Origin: Ehretia macrophylla
Taxonomy: Eukaryota > Streptophyta > Magnoliopsida > Boraginales > Ehretiaceae
Assembly: GCA_037974665.1 (NCBI GenBank)
Contig: CM075780.1
Location: forward strand, 7,253,768 to 7,317,767
Length of the DNA stretch: 64,000 nucleotides
Reading direction: 5' to 3'
The first letter of the stretch is position 1; each line of letters begins with the position of its first letter. The notes beneath the pieces were generated by a model. That model did no database searches. It had not been told where the DNA came from and saw only the letters and a program-made list of their open reading frames with translations. A program made the translations under genes and the position numbers. Shown piece after piece: positions 46,587-57,315 of the stretch.

Positions 46587-47129
46587 CTTTTTCATTTTTT
46601 TTGCGCCGTTCAGGCGTGCCAAGATGCTTCCCTGGAGTCCTACATCATCTTGGGCAAGACAACTTCGCTTTGCGGAGGGGCTGGGCCCGTAAACCGAGGT
46701 CGTGTAGCCTCTGACCTAGTCTCTGTCGCTCTGGTGCCCATAATTTTTGATCCGTAAGGAGTTATGCCGCCCACAGCATATCGTTGAAAAGCTCTCCAGG
46801 AGCTCTACGACGGGGACATCAAGCCCGCTTGGTTGCACCTATTTTTGGATCCCATAATAGAATGTTGTCATCAATTTCAGGCCACTTTTCTTCTTTTCGC
46901 GCTGTTTTTTCATCCCGGGTCATTCGTCGTGAGCCTCAAAAAGGCTGATAACCTGACTTGTGGGACATTGAAGGGCCCTACTTCGTGTTGACATCACGTC
47001 TTGCATGGATGATACGTTGTAGAAGCAGATGGGCTATCAATAAGCCTATTGGGCCTTCTTAATTGGCCTTCTCTCTGGGTTGGGACTGTGAACTGTCAAC
47101 ACATAAGGGCTTTTCACCCACAACTTGAT

Positions 47130-47248
47130 GGGTACGATCATAGCAGCACTACAGCACCAGATCCCATCAGAACTCTGAAGTTAAGGGTGCTTGGGCGAGA
47201 GTAGTACTAGGATGGGTGACCTCTTGGGAAGTCCTCGTGTTGCTCCCC
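47130..47248 (+). rRNA. 5S rRNA, full-length beta type (D7)
   Basis: GGGTACGATCATAGCAGC, GCACCAGATCCCATCAG, GTTAAGGGTGCTTGGGC, GGATGGGTGACC, end TTGCTCCCC. Here the copy follows a gamma unit directly, with no alpha unit between. Confidence 0.86.
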
Positions 47249-47807
47249 ATTTTTAACTTTTTTTGTGCTGTTTAGCCATGCCATGGTGCTCCATCTGTCA
47301 CATTTCTTTTCTCAAGTCCCACGGCATCTTGGGCGAGACAACTTCGCTTTGCGGTAGGGTTGGGCCTACAAACCGAGGTCGTGCGGCCTCTAACCTAATC
47401 TACGTTGCTCCAGTGCCCATAACTTTTGATTCGTAAGGAGTTATGTGGCCCACAGTATATCATTGGAAAGCCTTTCGGGAGCTCTACGACGAGGGCAGCA
47501 AGCTTGCTTGGCTGCGCCTTTTTTTGAAACCCAAAATTGAACGTTTTCATCAGTGTTAGGCCACTTTTCTTCTTTTCGGGCTATTTTTTGTCCCGGGTCA
47601 TTCGTCGTGAGCCTCGAAAAGGCCGGTCACCTGACTCGTGGGACATTAAAGGGCCCTACTACACATCGACATCATGTCTTATGGGGATGCTACATTGTAA
47701 AAGCTGATGGGCTGTCTATAAGCCCATTGGCCCTTTTTAATGGGCTGTCTCTCTGGGCTGGGACTGTGAACCGTCAACACATATGGGCTTTGCACCCACA
47801 GCTTGAC

Positions 47808-47896
47808 GGGTGCCATCAGAACTCCAAAGTTAAGCGTGCTTGGGTAAGAGTAGTACTAAGATAGGTGACCCCCTGGGAAGTCCTTGTGTTGTACCC
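47808..47896 (+). pseudogene. 5S rRNA, 29-bp deletion, gamma type (D8)
   Basis: GGGTGCCATCAG start, TTGGGTAAGAGTAGTACTAAG and AGATAGGTGACC, shortened end TTGTACCC. Follows a beta copy. Confidence 0.9.
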
Positions 47897-48456
47897 TTTT
47901 TCATTTTTTTTTTGCGTCGTTCAGGCATGCCAAGATGCTTTATCAATCACATTTCTTTTCTAGAGTCCCACGTCATCTTGGGCAAGACAACTTCACTTCA
48001 CGGAGGGTCTGGGCTCACAAACCGAGGTCGTCTGGCCTCTGACCTGGTCTCCATCGCTCCGGTGCCCCTAACTTTTGATCCGTAAGGAGTTATGTGGCGC
48101 ACAGTATATCGTTGAAAAGCTATCCAAGAGTTTTACGATAGGAGCAGCAAGCCCTCTCGGGTGCACCTATTTTTGGATCCTAGAATCGAACATTTTCATT
48201 AGTGTCAGGCCACTTTTCTTCTTTTCGTGCTATTTTTTATCACAGGTCGTTCGTCGTGAGCCTCGAAAAGGTCGATAACCTGACTCATGGGTCAATAAAG
48301 GGCCCTACTACACATCAACATCACGTCTTACGAGGATGTTTCATTGTAAAATTAGATGGGTTGTCAACAAGCCCATTGGGCCTTTTTAATTGGTCGTCTC
48401 TCTAGGCTAGGACTGTGAATTGTCAACACATAAGGGCTTTGCACCCAAAACTTGAT

Positions 48457-48546
48457 GGGTGCCATCAGAACTCTAAAGTTAAGGGTGCTTGGGCGAGAGT
48501 AGTACTAGGATGGGTGACCCCCTGGGAAGTCATCGTGTTGCGCCCC
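48457..48546 (+). pseudogene. 5S rRNA, 29-bp deletion (D9)
   Basis: GGGTGCCATCAG start, GTTAAGGGTGCTTGGGC, GGATGGGTGACC, end TTGCGCCCC. It is the last deletion copy in the window; all copies further right are full length. Confidence 0.9.
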
Positions 48547-48650
48547 ATTTTTCATTTTGTTTTGCGCCGTTCATCCATGCCAAGATGATTCATCCGTCAT
48601 ATTTCTTTACTTGAGTCCCACAGCATCTTGGGCAAGACAACTTCGCTTCA

Positions 48651-49353
48651 AGGCAGAGTCAAGTTGATTTACTCTGCTTTTTAGCCTCATCTCTTCCTCC
48701 ATCAACTTGGCAGTTAATTCTTCAAATGTCAAAGGAGGAATGCGAACTTGTGTATTGAGTGTTGTCATAAGGCCGTCAAATTTGGGAGGCAATACTCTAT
48801 TGTACCTTCGAGCTAGTTCCTCAGTTGGTTTGGCAATACCAAGTGTAGCCATTTGATCATGTCGGTTTTTCATCCTACTGATAAATGACTCAACTGCTTC
48901 ATCTTCACTTAATCTCTCTGCAGCTAACTGATTCTCCAAGTTCTAAATGCGAGTTTGATTCCTTGTTTCATACTGATTTCTCAGTATGTTCCAAGCTTCA
49001 ATTGCCTTGGTTGTGTGTTGAATTAGAGTAAGGACAGAATCCTGAACACTTGTTACAATTGCACAAAGTGTATCAGCATTTCGTCTCCTCCATTCTTTGA
49101 CAAGCTAAGGATCTGGAGGTGTGACCTTTTTTGTGTCATCTTCAGCACGGACTGCAACTGGTTCTGCATCTGTGCCTAACACTGTATCAAGGAGTTCGTA
49201 GGAGTCTAGAACTATAGTGAATTTGAACTTCCACAAAAGATAGTTCATGCCATCAGGTTTTCCTTCTGTGAAGGTAGGGGGACGGATACAAATTGCCGGT
49301 ACTAAACTGGAACTAGAACTGGTAGAAGAAGAACTAGCACCTTGAGTAGTCAT
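48651..49353 (-). pseudogene. Copia gag (UBN2/gag-polypeptide type), fragment with stops
   Basis: The ATG at 49351-49353 opens MTTQGASSSSTSSSSS, then PPTFTEGKPDGMNYLLWKFK, the N-terminal signature of plant Copia Gag, with Trp-Lys in the usual place. The frame meets a TAG after VTPPDP (about 49105-49107), continues with LVKEWRRRNADTLCAIVTS and IEAWNILRNQYE, meets another TAG near 48942, and continues with NLENQLAAERLSEDEAVESF, RHDQMATLGI and LPPKFDGLMTTLN. It ends in LKSRVNQLDSA at the truncation. The zinc knuckle is not reached. Capsid protein of the particle in a live element. Confidence 0.92.
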
Positions 49354-49399
49354 AGTTGTTGAGCTTTACTAGACAAGATTGTTGTTAAGAGCCCCTTAA

Positions 49400-49412
49400 G
49401 CTCTTGATACCA
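49400..49412 (-). promoter_or_regulatory. Primer-binding site, Met tRNA, Copia type
   Basis: Plus-strand GCTCTTGATACCA is the complement of TGGTATCAAGAGC, directly next to the LTR edge as is usual in plant Copia elements. Confidence 0.92.
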
Positions 49413-50016
49413 TGTAAAAATATAACCAATTTCCCAGAAACGTCTTAACAACAATCAAGTAGAAAGACAACACTACTCTTTATAACAATTCAATATAACA
49501 CTTACAAGATAATTGTCCTACCGTGTGCTCTCAAGATTAGAGCTTCAATGGCTTCTGGACTTACAAGAAGAATACAAGAAAGAAAGACTAATTTAGGATT
49601 GTGTTTGGAGTTGTGTTGTGGATGAATTTGATGAACTAATGCATGACTATTTATAGAATTCAGCTAGCCCGCCATAGGAGACTATCCTATCAAACATTTC
49701 CATCTTGGATGGCTTTACCAACCATGTTCAAAGTATTGACCACCCATATTTATCACATGGGTGGCAACAATTGACCACATGGGTGGCTAGCATCCAAGCC
49801 AACTTCTAGGAAGCTTCCTTTGGTCAAATTTTCTAACTTTAGCATTGCATCATCCCGACGTCATCTTAGGTAACTTCAAATTCCCGAACTTCTTTCTTGT
49901 AGCCATCGCGGTCTTTTTTGACCTCATCGACGTTTGAAGTCAGAATAATTAATTTATGCTACCACAAAAATTAACGATACTTATTATAAGGAGGTGGATA
50001 TTGACATATACCAACA
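49413..50016 (-). mobile_element. Copia 5' LTR
   Basis: A 604-bp LTR; on the minus strand it runs from TGTTGGTATATGTCAATATC to ATATTTTTACA. TATTTATAG near 49650 on the plus strand is a candidate promoter element read in the other direction (CTATAAATA). The start is intact, so this edge is the original insertion edge. Confidence 0.9.
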
Positions 50017-50441
50017 GGGCCTGTGACCAGGTCTCCGTCGCTCCGGTGCCCATAACTTTTGATCCGTAAGGAGTTATGGGGCACACATCATACCGTTGGA
50101 AAGCTCTCCGGGAGCTCTACGACGGGGGCAACAAGCCTGGTTAGATGCGCCTATTTTCTATTCCCAAAATCGAATGTTTTCATCAGTTTTGGGCCACTTT
50201 TCTTCTTTTTGCTCTATTTTTTGGGCTTGTGTCATTTGTTGTGAGCCGCAAAAAGGACGACAACCCAACTCGCGAAACATTGGAGGGCTCTACAATGCGT
50301 CGATATCACGTCTTGCAGTGATGCTGCGTTGTTGAAGTAGATGGGCTGTCGATAAGTGTAATGGGCCTTTTGAATGGGTTGTCTCTCTTGTTTGGGGCTA
50401 TGAACTGTCAACACATAAAGGCTTTGAACCATCAACATGAA

Positions 50442-50560
50442 AGGCATGATCATACCAATACTAATGCACCAGATCCCATCAGAACTTCGAAGTTAAGCGT
50501 CCTTGGGCGAGAGTAATACTAGGATGGGTGATGCCGTGGGACGTCCTCGTGTTGCACCCC
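50442..50560 (+). rRNA. 5S rRNA, full length (E1)
   Basis: AGGCATGATCATACCAATAC start, GTTAAGCGTCCTTGGGC, GGATGGGTGATGCCG, end TTGCACCCC. The 5' end no longer pairs well with the 3' end. Confidence 0.85.
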
Positions 50561-51091
50561 CCTTTACAATTTTTTTTACCCCGTTTAGCCTTGCCAAGTT
50601 GCTTTATCCCAGACATTTATATTCTCGAGTCCCATGACATGTTGGGCGAGACAACTTCGCATCGCGTAGAGGCTGACCAAGTTTCTGTCGCTCTGGTGCC
50701 TATAACTTTTGATCTGTAAGGAGTCATGCGACGTACATCATACCGTTGGAAAACTCTCTGGGAGTTCTACGATGGGGGCATCAAGTCTACTGAGCTGTGC
50801 CTATTTTTCGTAAACAAAATTGAACATTTTCATCAGTTTTGGGCCAATTTTCTTCTTTTTGTGCTATTTTTTAGGCCTGTATCGTTCGTCGTCAATCGCA
50901 AAAAGGACGAGAACCCAACTCGTGGAACATTGGAGGGCTCTACTACGCATCAATATCACGTCTTGAGGTGATGCTGTGTTGTTGAAGCAGATGGGCTGTT
51001 GATAAGCCCAATGGGCCTTTTGAATGGGCCATCTCTCTTGAGTGGGGCTGTGAACCGTCAACACATAAAGGCTATGCACCATCAACATGAC

Positions 51092-51210
51092 GGGTGCGAT
51101 CATACCAGTACTAATGCACAGGATCCAATTAGAACTCCGAAATTAAGCGTGCTTGGGCAAGAGTAGTACTAGGATAGGTGACCCCCTCAGAAGTTCTCGT
51201 GTTGCACCCC
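51092..51210 (+). rRNA. 5S rRNA, full length (E2)
   Basis: GGGTGCGATCATACCAGTAC start and TTGCACCCC end pair fully. Differences: GGATCCAATTAG, GAAATTAAGCG in box A, GGATAGGTGACC. Confidence 0.88.
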
Positions 51211-51768
51211 TCTTTTCATTTTTTTTGCCATGTTTAGCCTTGCCAAGATGCTTTATCCCTCACATTTAGATTCTTGAGTCGCACGACATCTTGGGCAAGG
51301 CAACTTCACTTCGCGTAGAGACTTGGCACGCAAACCGAGGACGTGGTGCCTGTGACCAAGTCTCAATCGCTCCGGTGTCCATAACTTTTGATCCGTAAGG
51401 AGTTATGGGGTACACAACATACTGTGGGAAAGCTCTCTCGGAGCTCTATGATGGGGGCAACAAGACTGCGCGGCTACGCCTATTTTCTATTCCAAAAATC
51501 GAACTTTTTCATCAATTTCGGGCTACTTTTCTTCTTTTGTGCTATTTTTTAGCCCGTGTCATTCGTCGTGAGCCGTGAAAAGGATGACAACCCAACTCAT
51601 GGAATATTGGACAGCTCTACAATGCATCGATATAACGTCTTGCGGTGATGTTACGTTGTTGAAGCAGATGGGCTGTCGATAAGCCTAATGGGCCTTTTGA
51701 ATGGGTCGTCTCTCTTGGTTGGGGCTGTGAACCGTCAACATATAAGGGCTTTGTACCATCAACATGAA

Positions 51769-51887
51769 AGGTCCTATCATACCAGTACTAATGCACCGGA
51801 TTGTATCAGAACTCTGAAGTTAAGCGTGCTTGGGTGAGAGTAGTACTAGGATGGGTGACGCCCTAGGAAATCCTCGTGTTGTACCCC
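51769..51887 (+). rRNA. 5S rRNA, full length (E3)
   Basis: AGGTCCTATCATACCAGTAC, GGATTGTATCAG, box A intact, GGATGGGTGACGCCC, end TTGTACCCC. Same odd signature as E5. Confidence 0.85.
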
Positions 51888-52447
51888 CATTTTCAATTCT
51901 TTTTGACCCGTTTAGCTTTGCCAAGTTGCTTTATCCCTCACATTTTTATTCTCGAGTCCCATGGAATCTTGGGCAAGGCAACTTCGCGTCGTGTGTAGGC
52001 TGGGCACGCAAACCGAGGACATGGGTTTAAGACCAGGTTTTCGTCACTCTGGTGCCTATAACTTTTGATCCGTAAGGAGTTATGTAGCGCACAACATACC
52101 ATTGGAAAGTTCTCCGGGAGCTCTACAACGGAGGCAACAAGCCTGCTCGGCTACGCCAATTTTCGGTAAACAAAATTGAACATTTTCATCAGTTTTGGGC
52201 TAATTTTTTTCTTTTTGCGTTGTTTTTTAGGCCCGTGTCGTTCGTTGTCAGTCGCAAAAAGGACAAGAACCCAACTCGCGGAACATTGGAGGGCTCTACT
52301 ACACGTCAATATCATGTCTTGCGGTGATGTTACGTTGTTGAAGCAGATAAGCTGTCGATAAGCACAATGGGCCTTTTGAATAGGCCGTTTCTCTTGGCTT
52401 GGCCTGTGAACCGTCAACACATAAAGACTTTGCACCATCAACATGAC

Positions 52448-52566
52448 GGGTGCAATCATACCAGTACTAATGCACTGGATCGAATTAGAACTCCGAAGTT
52501 AAAAGTGCTTGGGGGAGAGTAGTACTAGGATGGGTGACCCCCTAAAAAATCCTCGTGTTGCACCCC
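52448..52566 (+). rRNA. 5S rRNA, full length (E4)
   Basis: GGGTGCAATCATACCAGTAC, GGATCGAATTAG, GTTAAAAGTGCTTGGGG in box A, GGATGGGTGACC, end TTGCACCCC. Confidence 0.86.
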
Positions 52567-53126
52567 CCATTTTCATTTTTTTTGCCCCATTTAGCCTTTC
52601 CAAGATGCTTTATCCCTCACATTTATATTCTTGAGTTGCATGGCATCTTGGGCAAGACAACTTCACATCGCGTAGAGACTGGGCACGCAAACGGAGGACG
52701 TGGGACCTGTGACCAAGTCTCAGTCGCTCCGGTGTCTATAACTTTTGATCTGTAAAGAGTTATGGGGTGCACAACATACCATGGGAAAGCCCTCCGGGAG
52801 TTCTACGACGAGGGCAACAAGCCTGCACGGCTGCGCCTATTTTTTGTTCCTAAAATCGAACATTTTCATCAGTTTTGGGCAACTTTTCTTCTTTTTACGC
52901 TATTTTTTAGCCTGTGTCGTTTGTCGTGAGCAGTGAAAAGGATGACAACCAAACTCGTGGAACATTGGAAGGCTCTACAATGCATTGATATAACGTCTTG
53001 CAGTGATTCTGCGTTGTTGAAGTAGATGGGTTGTCGATAAGCCCAATGGGCCTTTTGAATGGGTCGTCTCTCTTGGTTGGGGTTGTGAACCATCAACATA
53101 TGAGGGCTTTGCACCATCAACATGAA

Positions 53127-53245
53127 AGTACCTATCATACCAGTACTAATGCATCGGATTGTATGAGAACTCCGAAGTTAAGCGTGCTTGGACGAGAGTA
53201 GTACTAGGATGGGTGATGCCCTAGGAAGTCCTCGTGTTGTACCCT
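53127..53245 (+). rRNA. 5S rRNA, full length (E5)
   Basis: AGTACCTATCATACCAGTAC, GGATTGTATGAG, GTTAAGCGTGCTTGGAC, GGATGGGTGATGCCC, end TTGTACCCT. Confidence 0.85.
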
Positions 53246-53807
53246 CCTTTTCAATTTTTTTTGCCTCGTTTAGCCTTGCCAAGTTGCTTTATCCCTCACA
53301 TTTATATTCTCTAGTCCCACAGCATCTTGAACGAGACAACTTCTCATCGTGTAGAGGCTGGGCGCACAAACCGAGGACGTGGGGCTTGTGACCAAGTTTT
53401 CGTCACTCCGGTACCCATAACTTATGATCCGTAAGGAGTTATGTCATGCACAACATACAGTTGGAAAGTTCTCCGGGAGCTCTACGATGGTGGCATCAAG
53501 CCTTCTCGTCTGCGCCTTTTTTTGGTAAACAAAATCGAATGTTTTCATTAGTTTCGGGCTACTTTTCTACTTTTTTGCGCTATTTTTTAGGCCCGTGTCG
53601 TTCGTCGTCAACCACGAAAAGGACAAGAACCCAACTTGTAGAATATTGGATTGCTCTACAATGCGTCGATATCACATCTTGTGGTGATGCTACGTTGTTG
53701 AAGCAGATAGGCTGTCGATAAGCCCAATGGGCCTTTTGAATGGGCCGTCTCTCTTGGCTAGGGCTGTGAACCATCAACACATAAGGGCTTTGCACCATCA
53801 ACTTGAT

Positions 53808-53926
53808 GGGTTTGATCATACCAGCACTAATGCACCGGATCCCATAAGAACTCAGAAGTTAAGCATGCTTGGGCGAGAGTAGTACTAGGATGGGTGACCC
53901 CCTCAGAAGTCCCCATCTTGCACCCC
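53808..53926 (+). rRNA. 5S rRNA, full length (E6)
   Basis: GGGTTTGATCATACCAGCAC, GGATCCCATAAG, GTTAAGCATGCTTGGGC, GGATGGGTGACC, end CATCTTGCACCCC. Confidence 0.87.
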
Positions 53927-54484
53927 CCTTTTCATTTTTTTTTGCCCCGTTTAGCCTTGCAAAGATGCTTTATCCCTCACATTTATATTCTCGAGTCCCA
54001 CAGCATCTTGGGCAAGAAAACTTCGCATCACGTAGAGGCTGGGCACGCAAATGAGGACGTGGGTCCTGTGACCAAGTCTCAATCGCTGTGGTGCCCATAA
54101 CTTTTGATCCGTAAAGAGTTGTGGCGCATAACATACCGTTGAAAAGTACTCCGGGAGCTCTACGATGGGGCCAGCAAGCTTGCTCTGCTCCGCCTATTTT
54201 TGGTACCCAAAATTGAACATTTTCATCAATTTTTTGCCACTTTTCATCTTTTTGCGCAATTTTTTAGGCCCGTGTCGTTCGTCGTCAGTTGCGAAAAGCA
54301 TGAGAACCCAACTCGCTGAACATTGGAGAGCCCTACAATGCTTCGACATCACATCTTGCGGTGATGTTGCGTTGTTGAAGTAGATGGACTGTCAATAAGC
54401 CCAATGGGCCTTTTGAATGGGCCGTCTCTCTTGGCTGGGGCTGTGAACCATCAACACATAAGGGCTTTGCACCATCAACATGAT

Positions 54485-54604
54485 GGGTGCGATGATACCA
54501 GTACTAATGCACCAGATCCCATCAGAACTCCGAAGTTAAGCGTGCTTGGGTGATAGTAGTACTAGGATGGGTGACCCACTTCAAAAGTCCTCGTGTTACA
54601 CCCT
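54485..54604 (+). rRNA. 5S rRNA, full length (E7)
   Basis: GGGTGCGATGATACCAGTAC, CCAGATCCCATCAG, box A intact, TTGGGTGATAGTAG, GGATGGGTGACCCACTTC with one extra base, end TTACACCC. Confidence 0.86.
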
Positions 54605-55164
54605 TTTTTTATTTTTTTTTGCTCCGTTTAGCCTTGCCAAGATGCTTTATCCCTTATATTTACATTCTCGAGTCCAACGACATTTTGGACAACACAACTT
54701 CGCATCGCGTTGAGGTTGGGCATGCAAACCAAGGACGTAGGGCTTATGACCAGGTCTCCGTCGCTCCGGTGCCTATAACTTTTGATCCGTAAGGTGTTAT
54801 GGGGCGCACAGCATACCGTTAGAAAACTCTCCGGGAGCTCTATGGTGGGGGCAACAAGCCTGATCAGATGCGACTATTTTCTGTTCCTAAAATTGAACAT
54901 TTTCATCAGTTTTGGGCCACTTTTCTACCTTTTGCGCTGTTTTTTAGGCCCGTGTTGTTCGTCATGAGCCGCAAAAAGGACAACAACCCAACTCGCAAAA
55001 CATTGGAGGGCTCTACAAGGTGTCGATATCACGTCTTGCGGTGAAGCTGCATTGTTAAAGCAGATGGGCTTTCGATAAGCCCAATGGGCCTTTTCAATGG
55101 GCCGTCTCTCTTGGTTGGGGCTGTGAACCGTCAACACATAAGGGCTTTGCACCATCAACATGAA

Positions 55165-55284
55165 AGATACGATCATACTAGTACAAATGCACCGGATCCC
55201 ATCAGGACTCTGAATTTAAGCGTGCTTGGGCGAGAGTAGTACTAGGATGGGTGACCTCCTTCGGAAGTTCGCGTGTTGCATCCC
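55165..55284 (+). rRNA. 5S rRNA, full length (E8)
   Basis: AGATACGATCATACTAGTAC, CCGGATCCCATCAG, GAATTTAAGCGTGCTTGGGC, GGATGGGTGACCTCCTTC, end TTGCATCCC, which is the end found in many plant 5S genes. Confidence 0.86.
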
Positions 55285-55843
55285 CCTTTCTATTTTTTTT
55301 TGACCCGTTTAGCCTTGCAAGATGCTTTATCCCTCACATTTACATTCTCGAGTCCAACGGCATGTTGGGCAAGACAACTTCGTATCGCGTTGAGGTTGGG
55401 CACACAAACCGAGGATGTAGGGCCTGTGACTAGGTTTCTATCACTCCGATGCCCATAAATTTTCATCTGTATGGAGTTATGGGGTGCACAGCATACCGTT
55501 GGAAAGCTCTCCGGGAGCTCTATGATGGGGGAAACAAGCCTGCTTGGATGCACCTATTTTATTTTCCCAAAATTGAACTTTTTCAATAGTTTTGGCCGTT
55601 TTTCTTATTTTTGCGATATTTTTTTGGCCTGTGTCGTTCGTCGTGAGGCGCAAACAGGACGACAACCCAAATTGCAGAACATTGGAGTACTATACAACAC
55701 ATCGATATCATGTCTTGCAGTGATGATGCGTTGTTAAAGCAGATGGGCTTTCGATAAACCCAATGGGCTTTTTGAATGGGCCGTCTCTCTTGGTTGGGGC
55801 TGTGAACCGTCAACGCATAAGGGCTTTGCACCATCAACATGAA

Positions 55844-55962
55844 AGGTACGATCATACCAGTAATAATGCACCAGATTCCATTAGAACTCCGAAGTTAAGC
55901 GTGCTTGGGCGAGAGTAGTACTAGGATGGATGACGGCTTGCAAAGTCCACGTGTTGCACCAC
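55844..55962 (+). rRNA. 5S rRNA, full length (E9)
   Basis: AGGTACGATCATACCAGTAA, CCAGATTCCATTAG, box A intact, GGATGGATGACGGC, end TTGCACCAC. Confidence 0.85.
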
Positions 55963-56523
55963 CCTTTTCAATTTTTTTTGCCCTATTTAGCCTTGCCAAG
56001 TTGCTTTATCCCTCACATTTATATTCTCAAGTCCCACGGCATCTTGGGTAAGACAACTTTGCATCGCGTAGAGACTGGGCATGCAAACCGAGGACGTGGA
56101 GTTTGTGACCTGGTTTCCGTCGCTCTAGTGCCCATAACTTTTGATCCGTAAGGAGTTTTGTGGTGCACAACATACCGTTGGAAAGCTCTCCGGGAGCTCT
56201 ACGACTAGGGTAGCAAGCCTGCTCGGCTGCGCCTATTTTTGGTAAACAAAATTGAACATTTTCATTAGTTTTAGGCCAATTTTCTTCTTTCTGCGCTATT
56301 TTTTAGGCCCGTGTCGTTCGTCGTGAGCCGTGAAAAGGATGAGAACCCAACTCGCGGAACATTGGAGGGCTCTACTACGCGTCGATGTCACGTCTTGTGA
56401 TGATGCTACGTTGTTGAAGCAGTTGGGTTGTCGATAAGCCCAATGGGCCTTTTGAATGGGCCGTCTCTCTTGGTTGGGGCTGTGAACCGTTAACACATAA
56501 GGGCTTTGCACCATCAACTTGAC

Positions 56524-56642
56524 GGGTACGATCATACCAGTACTAAGGCACCGGATCCCATCAGAACTCCAAAGTTAAGCGTGCTTAGGCGAGAGTAGTA
56601 CTAGGATGGGTGACCCCCTCGGAAGTCCTAGTGTTGCACCCC
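56524..56642 (+). rRNA. 5S rRNA, full length (E10)
   Basis: GGGTACGATCATACCAGTAC, CCGGATCCCATCAG, GTTAAGCGTGCTTAGGC, GGATGGGTGACC, end TTGCACCCC. One of the least substituted copies. Confidence 0.89.
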
Positions 56643-57196
56643 CCTTTTTTTATTTTTATTTTGCCTCGTTTAGCCTTACCAAGATGTTTTATCCCTCACA
56701 TTTACATTCTCGAGTCCCATGGCATCTTGGGCTAGAAAACTTCGCATCACATAGAGGATGGGCACGCAAACTGAGGACATGGGGCTAGTGACCAAGTCTC
56801 AGTCGCTTTGGTGCCCATAACTTTTGATCCGTAAAGAGTTATGCGATGCACGACATACAGTTGGAAAGATCTCCGGGAGTTCTACGACAAAGGCAGCAAG
56901 CCTTCTCGACTGTGATTTTTTTCGATAAACAAAATTGAATATTTTCATCAGTTTCGGGCTATTTTTCTACTTTTTTGCTCTATTTATTAGTCCCGTGTCG
57001 TTCGTCGTCAATCGCAAAAATAACTCGCAGAATATTAGATTGCTCTACAATGCATCGATATCACATCTTGTGATGATGCTGGGTTGTTGAAGCAGATGGG
57101 TTGTCGATAAGCCCAACGGGCCTTTTGAATGGCCCATCTCTCTTGGCTGGGGTTATGAACCACCAACACATAAGGGATTTGCACCATCAACATGAT

Positions 57197-57315
57197 GGGT
57201 GCGATCATACCAGCACTAATGCACCGGATCCCATCGGAACTCCGAAGTTAAGCATGCTTGGGCGAGAGTAGTACTAGGATGGTTGACCCCCAGGGAAGTC
57301 ATCGTGTTGCACCCC
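57197..57315 (+). rRNA. 5S rRNA, full length, near consensus (E11)
   Basis: GGGTGCGATCATACCAGCAC, CCGGATCCCATCGG, GTTAAGCATGCTTGGGC, GGATGGTTGACC, end TTGCACCCC. It is among the copies closest to the general plant 5S sequence, but box C has GGTTGACC. Confidence 0.9.

Larger units (their letters stand above)
42921..48650 (+). repeat. 5S rDNA tandem array, block D
   Basis: Nine copies: alpha (43213), beta, gamma, alpha, beta, gamma, beta, gamma, alpha (48457). Spacing is about 650 bp after deletion copies and 650-680 bp after beta copies, with small spacer deletions near 44283, 44443 and 46630. The block ends in spacer at the Copia fragment. Confidence 0.95.
48651..50016 (-). mobile_element. 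Ty1/Copia element, truncated (5' LTR and part of gag)
   Basis: On the minus strand: LTR (50016 to 49413), primer site, gag, then an abrupt end in gag at about 48651. The second LTR and all of pol are missing. Array spacer flanks both sides, but about 45 bp of spacer are missing at the junction and the spacer subtype differs on the two sides, so a deletion or unequal exchange accompanied or followed the insertion. Confidence 0.9.
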
